The translations under genes were made by a program, and so were the position numbers. DNA of 49,046 nucleotides from Bacteroidales bacterium (GTDB taxonomy: Bacteria > Bacteroidota > Bacteroidia > Bacteroidales > Muribaculaceae), in assembly GCA_015061085.1 (NCBI GenBank), contig SUXG01000016.1, positions 1-49,046 of the forward strand, in the 5' to 3' direction. The notes beneath the pieces were generated by a model. That model was not told the origin of the DNA, searched no databases, and saw nothing but the letters and a program-made list of their open reading frames with translations. Shown here one piece after another: positions 8,654-17,682 of this stretch. Numbering within the stretch: the first letter of the stretch is position 1; every line of letters begins with the position of its first letter.

Positions 8654-8889
8654 AAGAATTGGAGCATCTAAGCAGTATTCGTTTTGCAAAGGAATTATTG
8701 AAGTCCGATAATTCTGAAGCTATAATCGCGATTTATATGCCCGTCGTAGTCATGAGCTTATATCGAACAACTGACGTCACAAATACCCTAAATGGATGGA
8801 TAGATTGCAAATAATAATTCTATCACAAATAAAGAATGGGATGAAAACGACCTCCACAATTGTCGCTTTATGATTAGGGGGAAAATAGC
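8654..8889. other. Intergenic stretch with no convincing gene
   Basis: About 240 nt between two convergent terminators. On the plus strand a frame of roughly 60 codons is open up to TAA near 8811, and another runs from about 8813 through the right-hand terminator. Neither has a start codon in a sensible place or a match I recognise. It could be the decayed remains of a mobile or accessory gene, or plain spacer DNA. Confidence 0.3.
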
Positions 8890-8930
8890 AAAAAAGAATC
8901 TCAACCGCAATAAATCAGCGATTGAGACTC
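8890..8930 (-). terminator. Terminator of the rnf operon
   Basis: On the minus strand a 12-bp stem (8919-8930 with 8896-8907, G-U pairs allowed), 11-nt loop, followed by TTTTTT (8890-8895). It lies 73 nt after the rnfA stop. Confidence 0.75.
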
Positions 8931-9002
8931 ATTTTCATATCCATTTTGATGTTTATCTTACACCAATAGTTCTAATTATATTCATCAATATTTTGAGGCT
9001 TA

Positions 9003-9584
9003 TTATCCGATTTTAATACCGGAGAAGCCCATGAATGCCATTGCGAGAAGTCCGGCACAAATCAAAGCGATAGGTACTCCTTGCATACCCTTTGGAAGAT
9101 CGGTCAATTCAAGTTGCTCACGTATTCCTGCAAAAATCCACAAAGCCAATGTAAAGCCCAATGATGTAGAGAATCCGTAAGTTACTGACTCCATCAATGT
9201 ATAGCCTTTTTGAATCACAAGGATTGCAACCCCAAGCACAGCACAATTTGTCGTGATTAGAGGGAGAAATACCCCTAATGAGCTGTATAGTACCGGCGTG
9301 ATTTTCTTCATTATGATTTCAAGCATTTGCACGAGAAATGCAATTACAAGAATAAACGCAATGGTCTGCAAATAGCTCAACTCAAGAGGATCCAACACAA
9401 ATTTTTGAAGCAACCATGTTACTACAGTTGCAAGCGTTGTCACAAAAGTAACGGCAGCTCCCATACCAAGCGCTGAACTTGTCTTTTTCGATACTCCGAG
9501 GAACGGACATATCCCGAGGAATTGTGATAATACGATATTGTTGATGAATATCGCTGTAACGATAATTGATATATAGGTCAACAT
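9003..9584 (-). CDS. rnfA: Rnf complex membrane subunit RnfA
   Basis: 193-residue integral membrane protein with about six hydrophobic segments. It is one of the two related subunits (RnfA and RnfE) that form the ion-conducting core of the Rnf ferredoxin:NAD+ oxidoreductase. Typical segments are NNIVLSQFLGICPFLGVS near the start, LPLITTNCAVLGVAIL with the conserved membrane Cys that helps hold the [2Fe-2S] centre between RnfA and RnfE, and a second conserved Cys in FLGICPF. Length and motifs are standard. Last gene of the operon, 3 nt after rnfE. Confidence 0.95.
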   Translation of the reverse strand: MLTYISIIVTAIFINNIVLSQFLGICPFLGVSKKTSSALGMGAAVTFVTTLATVVTWLLQKFVLDPLELSYLQTIAFILVIAFLVQMLEIIMKKITPVLYSSLGVFLPLITTNCAVLGVAILVIQKGYTLMESVTYGFSTSLGFTLALWIFAGIREQLELTDLPKGMQGVPIALICAGLLAMAFMGFSGIKIG

Positions 9585-9587
9585 ATT

Positions 9588-10178
9588 TTATTTCGATTTA
9601 CGGAGTTTATTAACGATAGCAATTAAGTAACCCAAAGCGAGGAAGGCACCGGGAGCCAAGACAAAGAGCAACATTCCGTAGTCTTCCGGATAAATCACAA
9701 TGTCGAATAGACGACCTGTGCCAAGCAATTCTCTGACAGAGCCAAGCAACGTTAGAGCTAATGTAAATCCGATGCCACAACCAAGTCCGTCGCATATTGA
9801 ATCGAGCACACCGTTTTTTCCGGCAAAAGCTTCGGCACGACCAAGCAATACACAATTGACCACAATTAATGGGATAAAGATTCCCAATGTTGCATTAAGA
9901 GCCGGGAGATAAGCGTTAATTATCAATTGAAGTATTGTCACAAATGTTGCAATAATAACGATGTAGGCAGGTATTCTCACCTTATCCGGCACAAAATTCT
10001 TAAGCATTGAGATTACGGCATTTGAGCATATCAACACAACCATTGTCGCTACTCCCATCATAAATCCGTTGATTGCGCTTGATGATGTACCAAGCGTTGC
10101 ACACATACCCAAAAGCAACACAAGCACAGGGTTGCCCGGGATTATACCATTATAGATTAGTTTCCACTTATTTGCCAT
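9588..10178 (-). CDS. rnfE: Rnf complex membrane subunit RnfE
   Basis: 196-residue membrane protein, paralogue of RnfA. It contains NPVLVLLLGMCATLGTSSSAINGFMMG split over the first helix (conserved Cys) and IPLIVVNCVLLGRAEAFA (second conserved Cys); these cysteines face those of RnfA. I chose ATG 10178 (MANKWKLIYNG), 4 nt after the rnfG stop; the frame is open 24 codons further upstream, but that overlaps rnfG and adds residues not typical of the family. Works with RnfA in the membrane ion channel. Confidence 0.95.
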   Translation of the reverse strand: MANKWKLIYNGIIPGNPVLVLLLGMCATLGTSSSAINGFMMGVATMVVLICSNAVISMLKNFVPDKVRIPAYIVIIATFVTILQLIINAYLPALNATLGIFIPLIVVNCVLLGRAEAFAGKNGVLDSICDGLGCGIGFTLALTLLGSVRELLGTGRLFDIVIYPEDYGMLLFVLAPGAFLALGYLIAIVNKLRKSK

Positions 10179-10182
10179 AAAA

Positions 10183-10791
10183 TCAATTGTTTTTTTCTTG
10201 ACATTCTTTATATTGAACATACGCATTATAAGCATTGCGCAATGCTTCAAGAAATGCTCTTGAAGAAATTGTTGCTGCTGTGATAGCGTCTATTTCGCCT
10301 TTTTTGTCTGTGTCTTTGGTAACATACATTGAATTTTTTTCCATATTAAGACCGATAACACTGCGCGAACCTGACGAATCTCTAAACCATGTAGCCATTT
10401 TCGAACCGAGTCCCGGAGTTTCTGCATGGCTAAGCACTTCATAGTTGCGGACTGTGCCATCTGCATCAAAGCCACACATTATTTTGATTTCTCCAGAAAA
10501 CCCCGACATTGATGCCGATTCAACTGCTGCACCAACTAATCGATCTGCATCATACGCAGGATAAACGGTATATGTTATACCATCTTGTTCGTATTCCCAC
10601 TTATCAGCTTCAGGATCGTTGGTAAATTCAGGCGACACTTTTTTGATTGCCTCCACTTGTGTTTGATGTGTCATTTGTGCAATAGGTTCTTTTGTCACAT
10701 AATATGCTGTACCCAATGATGCTCCTGCGACAAATGTTATTACGCCCAATGACAAAACCATATTAGAGAGCGTTGACGACAATTTTTTCAT
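10183..10791 (-). CDS. rnfG: Rnf complex subunit RnfG (FMN-carrying)
   Basis: 202-residue protein with one N-terminal membrane helix (about 10-30) and a periplasmic FMN-binding domain, with YEVLSHAETPGLGSKM typical of the RnfG/NqrC family. The FMN is normally attached by ApbE to the Thr of S/T-G-A-T; here the site reads AITAATISSRAF, with Ala replacing Gly. Thr is retained, so flavinylation is still likely. The start overlaps the rnfD stop by 4 nt (ATGA type), indicating translational coupling. Confidence 0.93.
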   Translation of the reverse strand: MKKLSSTLSNMVLSLGVITFVAGASLGTAYYVTKEPIAQMTHQTQVEAIKKVSPEFTNDPEADKWEYEQDGITYTVYPAYDADRLVGAAVESASMSGFSGEIKIMCGFDADGTVRNYEVLSHAETPGLGSKMATWFRDSSGSRSVIGLNMEKNSMYVTKDTDKKGEIDAITAATISSRAFLEALRNAYNAYVQYKECQEKNN

Positions 10792-11762
10792 TTACCCCTC
10801 CTTTCTCCAAAACGACGTGGCTTAATATATTTGTTTATCAACGGAGTAAATCCGTTCATTAGTAGAATTGCAAATGAAACGCCTTCCGGATAACTGCCAT
10901 AGCAACGTATCAAGATGGTTATAATACCAATCATTGCTCCATAGATGAGTTGTCCTTTTTTGGTCATTGGCGATGTAACATAGTCTGTTGCCATAAAGAC
11001 TGCTCCAAGCAATAAACCACCTGACAACACTTCCAACAAAGGATTACAGCCGAGCATCCAAGAGAAAATGGCTGCCGATGCTATCACTGATACCGGGATG
11101 TGCCATGTAATTACGCGAGTAATCAAGAGGTAGGCAAGACCTATAAGTATTGCTATGGAACCAACTTCACCAAGCGAACCATTCATATCTCCAATCCATA
11201 CTGACAACCAGTCTATTTGAGATGTATCCATTTGGTGAGAGTGACTTTTGAGTGTTGCCAATAGTGTAGCACCCGATGATGCGTCGATGCTCGCGCCTGT
11301 CGTCGCATCCACTCCGGAAGCCACACCGGCATCCCAAGTAGTCATCGCAGCCGGAAAAGAGAGTAACAAGAAGACACGTCCGACAAGAGCCGGATTCCAT
11401 ATATTGCAACCCAATCCACCAAATGACATTTTACCAACACCAATTGCGACCACTGCACCAATTACAATCATCCACCAAGGGAGAATGTTTGGCAAATTGA
11501 AAGCAAGAAGCATACCGGTAATTATGGCTGAACCATTTCCTATCGTACAGTTTCTATGAAATAAATATTTTTCGATTAACCATTCGGTCAATATACAAGA
11601 TGCAACAGATATCAACGTCACCCATAAAGCACTCATTCCAAAGACATAGATGGAAATCCCCAATACAGGCAACATTGCTATCACTACGTTCCACATACAC
11701 TTCTCCACGCTGTTTGTCGTATGGATATGCGGAGCTACTGATATAGTCAATTTATTACTCAT
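10788..11762 (-). CDS. rnfD: Rnf complex subunit RnfD (FMN-carrying membrane subunit)
   Basis: 324-residue membrane protein of the NqrB/RnfD family. It begins with the conserved SVAPHIHTTNSVEKCM, has about eight to ten hydrophobic segments, and contains SSGATLLATL near the middle, where the Thr of SGAT is the expected covalent FMN site. It shuttles electrons across the membrane between RnfC/B and RnfG. Length is normal. It starts 8 nt after rnfC and overlaps rnfG by 4 nt. Confidence 0.95.
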   Translation of the reverse strand: MSNKLTISVAPHIHTTNSVEKCMWNVVIAMLPVLGISIYVFGMSALWVTLISVASCILTEWLIEKYLFHRNCTIGNGSAIITGMLLAFNLPNILPWWMIVIGAVVAIGVGKMSFGGLGCNIWNPALVGRVFLLLSFPAAMTTWDAGVASGVDATTGASIDASSGATLLATLKSHSHQMDTSQIDWLSVWIGDMNGSLGEVGSIAILIGLAYLLITRVITWHIPVSVIASAAIFSWMLGCNPLLEVLSGGLLLGAVFMATDYVTSPMTKKGQLIYGAMIGIITILIRCYGSYPEGVSFAILLMNGFTPLINKYIKPRRFGERRGK

Positions 11763-11770
11763 ATCTTTTT

Positions 11771-13114
11771 CTATTTCTGATTATTCCTTTCTCTGATAAT
11801 TCCTGCCACTGTCTGTTTTCCAAGCTTGATATAGTCAAGCAATGGACGATGCGACGAGCAGATATAACTACACGAACCACACTCAATGCAATTCATTACA
11901 TATCCTTTTTCACAATCTTCCCAATTATGTTTTTTTGCCAAAAGTGAAATCAAGTATGGCTCCAATCCCATCGGACAAACATTTACGCAATTAGCACATC
12001 GAATACATGGCAACTCTTTCTTACGATGACTTTCCGACTCCGGCAATACGAGAATACCGGAAAGACCTTTTGTTGTCGGTGCATCGATATTAACAACTGC
12101 TTTACCCATCATCGGACCTCCGGCTATTACCTTACCTGTATCTTCCGGTAGACCACCTGCTGCTTCGATAAGGGTACGAATAGGAGTTCCCAACGTCACC
12201 AAAAAATTTCCCGGATTTGTCAATGATGGACCGGTGACAGTTACCACTCGCTCAATAAGAGGGCGATCGTTATAAACAGCTTCAAAGATGGTATAAACTG
12301 TTGCTACGTTGTTTACTACAGCTCCTGTCGAAACCGGCAATGCACCGCTTTTTACTTCTTTGCCTAACACAGCGGCAATCAATTGCTTTTCACCACCTTG
12401 AGGATATTTCTTTTTAAGGCTGACCACCTTAATATCATCACGTCCCTCAACAGCCTTACGCATAACTTTGATTGCCTCAGGCTTATTATCTTCTATTGCA
12501 ATAACGCCTTTACGGACATTGACAACTTTCATTAGCAACTCTACCCCCTTAACAATTTCGTTAGGGTAGCGACGCATCAATGCATCGTCACAAGTCAGGT
12601 AGGGCTCACACTCCACTCCGTTAATGATGACTACCTCCGGCTTACTACCTTCCGGTGGTAACAACTTCACTCTTGTAGGAAATGTCGCTCCACCAAGTCC
12701 TACAACTCCATGACTATCAACAATATCAATAATCTCTTTTATCGATAAGGCATCAACTTGATCTTGCGTGCGAGGATTTGATGCCTCCATAAAATCATCT
12801 CCACGATCAGGGTCGGCTTCTATTGTCACAGCTTCGCCATACCAACCTTGCGTATTACGAATTTTTTCTATCTTAGTCACTGTCCCGGAAATTGGAGCAT
12901 GCTGACAAGCGCTAACAAAACTACCGTCTTCTGCTATCAACTGACCTTTTTTGAGTTTATCTCCAACCTTTACAATACAAATCGATGGTGCTCCAATCTG
13001 CTGATAAAGCATCATCTGCACCTTTTGTGGCTGTTCGAGCCAAATTATTTCCTTGCCTGCTGTAAGCTTAGAATCATTTGGGTGAATACCCCCTATTTTA
13101 AACGTCTTTGACAT
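11771..13114 (-). CDS. rnfC: Rnf complex subunit RnfC (NADH/FMN and Fe-S)
   Basis: 447-residue cytoplasmic subunit that binds NAD(H) and FMN. It has an N-terminal biotinyl-lipoyl-like fold, the GVVGLGGATFPTRVK nucleotide-binding loop, VIINGVECEPYLTCDD, and two C-terminal 4Fe-4S sites (CIRCANCVNVCPMGLEP and CIECGSCSYICSS). ATG 13114 (MSKTFKIGGIHPN) leaves 4 nt after rnfB; a TTG five codons upstream would overlap rnfB. Slightly longer forms exist in proteobacteria; this compact form is typical of Bacteroidota. Confidence 0.95.
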   Translation of the reverse strand: MSKTFKIGGIHPNDSKLTAGKEIIWLEQPQKVQMMLYQQIGAPSICIVKVGDKLKKGQLIAEDGSFVSACQHAPISGTVTKIEKIRNTQGWYGEAVTIEADPDRGDDFMEASNPRTQDQVDALSIKEIIDIVDSHGVVGLGGATFPTRVKLLPPEGSKPEVVIINGVECEPYLTCDDALMRRYPNEIVKGVELLMKVVNVRKGVIAIEDNKPEAIKVMRKAVEGRDDIKVVSLKKKYPQGGEKQLIAAVLGKEVKSGALPVSTGAVVNNVATVYTIFEAVYNDRPLIERVVTVTGPSLTNPGNFLVTLGTPIRTLIEAAGGLPEDTGKVIAGGPMMGKAVVNIDAPTTKGLSGILVLPESESHRKKELPCIRCANCVNVCPMGLEPYLISLLAKKHNWEDCEKGYVMNCIECGSCSYICSSHRPLLDYIKLGKQTVAGIIRERNNQK

Positions 13115-13118
13115 ATCT

Positions 13119-13934
13119 TTAATCTTCAATTTTTTGTTTACACAATATACTGTGACGCGGACAAGCCACTATACATTCGCCACATGCTGTGCATACATCG
13201 CGATCAATACGAGCTAAAAAGTCAGTAACTTTTACAGCGCCATGTTGACATACTCTTACACATTTTCCACAACCGATACATGAGACACTGCATACTTTTG
13301 TCGCCAACGGACCCTTGTCCCTATTACCACATGCGACATATACCATTACCTCATGACGTTTTACCAACTCAGGGATATGTCTCGGACATGCTTGAACGCA
13401 CTTTCCACATCCGACACATTTGCTATAATCCACTATAGGCAAACCGGTCTCTTCATTCATAGACATCGCATCGTAAGGGCATGTAGCGACACAATCGCCA
13501 CCACCCAGACAACCATAAATACAATCTGTCTCGCCTTCATATAGAGCGCCTTCAATGGCACAAGAGCCAACCCCCTCATAGTTTGATGTATGTGGTCGAT
13601 TTTCGCATGTCCCATTGCATCGAATGATTGCTACTTGTGGACTTAATGCTTTAGCCGACAAACCGACAATTTCAGAAATCTTCGACATCGTTTCTTGTCC
13701 TCCGACAGGACACGCCAAGTCATCCAACGTCTTAGCATTTGCACATGCAACAGCAAAATCATGACATCCACTTCTGCCACATCCGCCACAATTTGCACCG
13801 GGCAAACATGATTCAATCTCTCCGATTTTTGGATCTTCATACACATGAAATCTTTTAGCCACAAAATACAATACCACTGCGGCAAAAATTCCAATAATCG
13901 TGATTACTACAATCGTAATAAATACTATATTCAT
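13119..13934 (-). CDS. rnfB: Rnf complex subunit RnfB (multi-cluster ferredoxin)
   Basis: 271-residue subunit that accepts electrons from ferredoxin. One N-terminal membrane helix (about 3-25) is followed by the four-Cys motif CLPGANCGGCGRSGCHDF...CP. After that come several 4Fe-4S motifs: CIYGCLGGGDCVATCP, CVGCGKCVQACP, CIGCGKCVRVC and CTACGECIVACP. The extra clusters are the anaerobe form. It follows the rseC-like gene by 6 nt and is the first Rnf subunit gene. Confidence 0.95.
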   Translation of the reverse strand: MNIVFITIVVITIIGIFAAVVLYFVAKRFHVYEDPKIGEIESCLPGANCGGCGRSGCHDFAVACANAKTLDDLACPVGGQETMSKISEIVGLSAKALSPQVAIIRCNGTCENRPHTSNYEGVGSCAIEGALYEGETDCIYGCLGGGDCVATCPYDAMSMNEETGLPIVDYSKCVGCGKCVQACPRHIPELVKRHEVMVYVACGNRDKGPLATKVCSVSCIGCGKCVRVCQHGAVKVTDFLARIDRDVCTACGECIVACPRHSILCKQKIED

Positions 13935-13940
13935 ATCGAT

Positions 13941-14369
13941 TTATATATTTGTTTTATTTATTCTAAACACAAATTCTTTTTCTATTTTATTTCGCATAGC
14001 ATAAAGAGCCACAAAAAATAAAATCATTAATATCAATCCGGCTATTGCTGCTATAGTCTCATTTAATGTCAACAAGTATATACCTACCATTGATGCAACC
14101 ATAATGATACATGGCAACACAATAGCCAACATTATTGCTTTTCTATGCATTATCTCTGTACCGACTATCTCAACCAAATCTCCTACTAAAAAAGCCTCTG
14201 ACGTCTGAACATCAACAATGTTTTCATTCTTCTGCCCATGATTACATAATTTATGAGCCGGACATGAAACACAATCAGAGCTACCCTCAATTATTGCTCT
14301 GACTCTACCTCTCTTCGGATCTACAGCGACAATTCGACCTTTATGCTTTATTTCTTCAGTTTGCGACAT
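13941..14369 (-). CDS. RseC/MucC-family protein heading the rnf operon
   Basis: 142-residue protein with a cytoplasmic N-terminal domain carrying four cysteines (DCVSCPAHKLCNHG, spaced to bind a metal or Fe-S cluster) and two membrane helices (about 80-105 and 110-130), the layout of RseC. In other bacteria RseC works with Rnf-type proteins to keep SoxR reduced; in Bacteroidota it is found at the head of rnf operons and its role is not settled. ATG 14369 is preferred over GTG 14381. It starts the operon about 60 nt downstream of the promoter box. Confidence 0.85.
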   Translation of the reverse strand: MSQTEEIKHKGRIVAVDPKRGRVRAIIEGSSDCVSCPAHKLCNHGQKNENIVDVQTSEAFLVGDLVEIVGTEIMHRKAIMLAIVLPCIIMVASMVGIYLLTLNETIAAIAGLILMILFFVALYAMRNKIEKEFVFRINKTNI

Positions 14370-14431
14370 CTTGAAACGCACTATTATTCAACAAATTAAG
14401 TTTAATATGCTTGTTGTTGAAAAACAAACTA

Positions 14432-14439
14432 CAAAATTA
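14432..14439 (-). promoter_or_regulatory. Candidate -7 box for the rseC-rnf operon
   Basis: TAATTTTG on the minus strand fits TAnnTTTG. The -33 position (about 14460) is a poor match. It diverges from the rho promoter; together they account for the 14370-14770 gap. Confidence 0.5.
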
Positions 14440-14585
14440 CGAAAAATTTCTGTAATATTACATATTAATACATATTTAATTTTTCCACACCTTTTCTAAC
14501 CTCATAAAACTTTCTTTTGTTTAATCAATTTCTTCCCCAAACCATATATTTTCACAACTATTCATTCACATTTTTATTCATGTGT

Positions 14586-14616
14586 TTTGGTATTTAAAAA
14601 AGATTTATTAACTTTG
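14586..14616 (+). promoter_or_regulatory. Bacteroidota promoter for rho
   Basis: TTTG (14586-14589), 19-nt spacer, TAACTTTG (14609-14616). Transcription from about 14622 gives a leader of about 150 nt before rho. Confidence 0.7.
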
Positions 14617-14627
14617 CCGTATCTTTC

Positions 14628-14755
14628 AGTTGCTAATCAACCAACTGTCTCAATCAGCAAACAAAATCATCAGCTGATTATAATATCACTATAAACATTT
14701 CATTTTCTGCATGCACCAGTAGCAGTATTTCATTCTATTTGAAAAATTAACTTTG
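14628..14755 (+). promoter_or_regulatory. Long rho leader with two small hairpins and a second -7-like box
   Basis: The leader holds CAGTTG (14628-14633) pairing with CAACTG (14642-14647), and AATCAGC (14652-14658) pairing with GCTGATT (14673-14679). Further down, TAACTTTG (14748-14755) is a second TAnnTTTG box that would give a transcript with about 10 nt of leader. In E. coli, rho is autoregulated by termination in its leader; a similar control here is inference only. Confidence 0.4.
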
Positions 14756-14770
14756 CATAATAATATTTTT

Positions 14771-16711
14771 ATGTACAACATCAATGAACTTAATTCCATG
14801 TCGGAAGAACAATTGCGTCAATTGGCTGAAGAGATGGGTATGAAAAATCCAAATTCTGAGACCACAGAATCTATCATTTATTATATCCTTGACAATCAGG
14901 CTATAACATCTGCCAAAGAACAATCCACAAAAAAAGCTCCTAAGGAAAAGAAAGTCAGGGAGAAAAAATCAAAAACCACAAAAAACACAGAAGAAAAATC
15001 CGAAAAGGAAACAACAATAGAAGAAACACCAATCGTCGAAACGACTGAAGAAGTCAAACCTAAAGAAAAGCCTGTAAAAACGGCTAAAAAGAGAACAGTC
15101 AAAGCTAAAAACGACGATGAAAATTCAAAAGCGACAACAGCCGCTAACGAGACTGAGCAAATGACTCCCCAAGAGGATTCTAAGCCGGCAGAAGAACCAT
15201 CTGCAGAACCAATGCAATCTGATGTCCCATCAAATGCAGAAACCGAAACTCAACCTAAAACACAACCTCTTAATCAAGCCCAAAGCGACACTAAAGGCAC
15301 AATTATTCCGGAACAATCTGAGAATATTCAAGCTCAACAATCGTTGCAACAACAACGCGATTCTTCATTCGGTTCGTTTTTTCCAAAATCGGGAGGCAAA
15401 AAATTTGTTCCACGCTCACAAGAAGAACGAGAGCGAGCAGAAAAGGCTGCTGCGACTGCTCCAATTATTATCCAAGAGCCGACTGCCGACCAGCCTACTC
15501 AGCAACAACAAAAGAAAAACAAAAAGCAACAAAAAAATCAGCAATTACGCCAGCAACAAAATCAACAACCTCAACGTCAGACTTCATTTGACTTTGAAGG
15601 CATCTTGACAGCTACAGGTGTCCTTGAAGTAATGCCTGATGGTTATGGATTCCTTCGCTCAAGTGACTACAACTATCTCAACAGTCCTGACGATGTCTAT
15701 GTAGCACAATCTCAAATCAAGCAATACGGATTGAAAAATGGTGACGTTGTCGAAGGTGGCATACGTCCTCCACGTGAAGGAGAAAAATATTTCCCTCTAT
15801 GCAAAGTAATAAGTATCAACGGATTACAACCAGAAATGGTTCGCGATCGCGTACCTTTCGAACACCTTGTCCCCCTTTTCCCGGATGAAAAGTTTGATTT
15901 GACAAGCGGACGTTCTTGCAACATTTCCACTCGTGTAGTTGATATGTTTGCCCCTATCGGTAAAGGTCAACGTGCGCTGATTGTTGCTCCTCCTAAAACC
16001 GGTAAGACAATTCTATTAAAAGACATTGCTAATGCCATTGCCGAAAATCATCCTGAAACATATATAATAATGCTTCTCATCGACGAACGTCCTGAAGAAG
16101 TGACAGATATGGCTCGAAGCGTCAATGCTGAGGTAATAGCTTCAACATTTGATGAGCCGGCAGAGCGTCATGTCAAGATTGCAGGCATTGTACTTGAAAA
16201 AGCAAAGCGCCTTGTCGAATGTGGTCACGATGTCGTCATCATGCTTGACTCCATTACTCGCCTTGCACGTGCATACAATACTGTATCTCCGGCTTCAGGT
16301 AAAATCCTTTCAGGTGGTGTCGATGCTAATGCGCTCCAACGTCCTAAACGTTTCTTCGGTGCAGCTCGCAACATTGAAGGTGGAGGTTCTTTGACAATCA
16401 TTGCTACAGCTCTGACTGAAACATCATCAAAAATGGACGAAGTTATCTTCGAAGAATTCAAAGGCACAGGCAACATGGAGCTGCAACTCGATCGTAAGCT
16501 ATCCAACAAAAGAATATATCCAGCTGTCGATATTATCGCTTCATCTACTCGTAGAGACGACTTGCTCATCAACCAAGAAATCCTTAATCGCATGTGGATT
16601 CTTCGCAATTATCTTAGCGATATGAACTCTATCGAAGCCATGGAATTTATAAAAAAACGCATGGAGATGACTCGCAACAACGAAGAACTGCTTGTCACAA
16701 TGGATAGATAA
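14771..16711 (+). CDS. rho: Transcription termination factor Rho with long disordered N-terminal insert
   Basis: 646 residues, against about 420 for E. coli Rho. Residues 1-45 form the N-terminal helical Rho_N domain ([18 protein letters not shown]). Residues about 46-275 are low-complexity: first K/E/T/P rich, then Q/N rich ([15 protein letters not shown]). After that come the RNA-binding cold-shock-like domain ([12 protein letters not shown]) and the ATPase core with P-loop PPKTGKT (about 407), [14 protein letters not shown]-loop [20 protein letters not shown] and [15 protein letters not shown] disordered insert at this place is known for Bacteroides Rho, where it drives phase separation needed for gut fitness. 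ATG 14771 is chosen over an upstream TTG that overlaps a promoter box. ybaK follows by 12 nt. Confidence 0.96.
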   Translation: MYNINELNSMSEEQLRQLAEEMGMKNPNSETTESIIYYILDNQAITSAKEQSTKKAPKEKKVREKKSKTTKNTEEKSEKETTIEETPIVETTEEVKPKEKPVKTAKKRTVKAKNDDENSKATTAANETEQMTPQEDSKPAEEPSAEPMQSDVPSNAETETQPKTQPLNQAQSDTKGTIIPEQSENIQAQQSLQQQRDSSFGSFFPKSGGKKFVPRSQEERERAEKAAATAPIIIQEPTADQPTQQQQKKNKKQQKNQQLRQQQNQQPQRQTSFDFEGILTATGVLEVMPDGYGFLRSSDYNYLNSPDDVYVAQSQIKQYGLKNGDVVEGGIRPPREGEKYFPLCKVISINGLQPEMVRDRVPFEHLVPLFPDEKFDLTSGRSCNISTRVVDMFAPIGKGQRALIVAPPKTGKTILLKDIANAIAENHPETYIIMLLIDERPEEVTDMARSVNAEVIASTFDEPAERHVKIAGIVLEKAKRLVECGHDVVIMLDSITRLARAYNTVSPASGKILSGGVDANALQRPKRFFGAARNIEGGGSLTIIATALTETSSKMDEVIFEEFKGTGNMELQLDRKLSNKRIYPAVDIIASSTRRDDLLINQEILNRMWILRNYLSDMNSIEAMEFIKKRMEMTRNNEELLVTMDR

Positions 16712-16723
16712 CAAACCTCTGAA

Positions 16724-17203
16724 ATGGCCGGAATACAAAAGACTAATGCTGCGCGTCTGCTCGATAATGCAAAAATTGCTTACGAGCTGATACCATACAC
16801 AGTTGATCCGGATAATCTTGCTGCTGATCATGTAGCTGCAGAACTTGGTGAAGACATAAACCAAGTTTACAAAACGTTGGTCCTACGCGGTGATAAGACA
16901 GGGCATATCGTATGCGTAATTCCGGGTAATTGCGAAGTCGATTTAAAAAAAGCTGCAAAAATCAGTGGTAATAAAAAAGTAGAAATGATCCCTATGAAAG
17001 AACTGCTCCCCACCACCGGATACATTCGTGGTGGGTGCACTCCCATAGGAATGAAAAAACAATTTCCCACCTATATTCAAGAGGATTGCATACTATTCGA
17101 TCATATTTTCATTTCAGCAGGTCAACGAGGACTTCAAATTCAAATCAACCCTACTGATCTCATCACATTCGTCGGTGCTATAGAAGCCGACATCACAATA
17201 TAA
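16724..17203 (+). CDS. ybaK: Cys-tRNA(Pro)/Cys-tRNA(Cys) deacylase YbaK/EbsC family
   Basis: 159-residue trans-editing protein that hydrolyses Cys mischarged on tRNA-Pro. The family markers are KTNAARLLDNAKIAYELI at the start, DINQVYKTLVLRGDK, the conserved Lys in this region, VPxx-like GNCEVDLKKAAKISGNKKVEM (split), and the glycine-rich TGYIRGGCTPIGMKKQFPT loop. Full-length. It follows rho by 12 nt and ends 7 nt from the convergent DUF2752 gene, with no hairpin between. Confidence 0.93.
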   Translation: MAGIQKTNAARLLDNAKIAYELIPYTVDPDNLAADHVAAELGEDINQVYKTLVLRGDKTGHIVCVIPGNCEVDLKKAAKISGNKKVEMIPMKELLPTTGYIRGGCTPIGMKKQFPTYIQEDCILFDHIFISAGQRGLQIQINPTDLITFVGAIEADITI

Positions 17204-17210
17204 AACGCTA

Positions 17211-17666
17211 TTAAAGCATCCCGAAACATATCTTAACGTATGGTATGTTTCTAACAACCCACCATATTATAATCAACGCCAATATTATCTTTACCACTTT
17301 CGGATGCTGAACATAATAGCGTATTTTCTCAATTGAATCTGCTTTGCAAAATGTGGTTATGACGACGGCTATAAAATAAGGAATAGAAATCAAAAGAAAA
17401 TAGTTGTAACGTAATGCTATGGCAATATCACCATTCAATAAAGCATGAATCGCCCTCTGAATACCACAAGCAGGACAATCATACCCTGTCAAATATCGAA
17501 ACATACACTTCGGAGCAAATACTGATGTGGCAGGATCGACCAACGTTAAAAACACCAATACCAGTGTCACTATTACTCCTAATCCGATTATGTAGAATTT
17601 ACGACTCACAATAAATCCTATTTGTGAGAAAAAATTTAAGGTTGACAAATAAAAGCTATTCATCAA
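17211..17666 (-). CDS. DUF2752 family membrane protein
   Basis: 151 residues with three or four hydrophobic segments (about 20-45, 75-105, 128-146). It has the family signature CMFRYLTGYDCPACGIQRA with a Cys-Pro-x-Cys-Gly pair that could bind metal or form a disulfide, then a short amphipathic HALLNGD. The family's function is unknown. It lies 16 nt after the CD225 gene, on the same strand, so the two are likely co-transcribed. This pairing recurs in Bacteroidota genomes as far as I recall. Confidence 0.8.
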   Translation of the reverse strand: MMNSFYLSTLNFFSQIGFIVSRKFYIIGLGVIVTLVLVFLTLVDPATSVFAPKCMFRYLTGYDCPACGIQRAIHALLNGDIAIALRYNYFLLISIPYFIAVVITTFCKADSIEKIRYYVQHPKVVKIILALIIIWWVVRNIPYVKICFGML

Positions 17667-17682
17667 CCTTTTTTTGTTAATA

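Noticed and set aside
15222..15608. 128-codon open frame inside the disordered region of rho (same strand, other frame)
   Set aside because: Asn/Leu/Lys-rich shadow of Q/K-rich codons; rho is certain and the start is internal.
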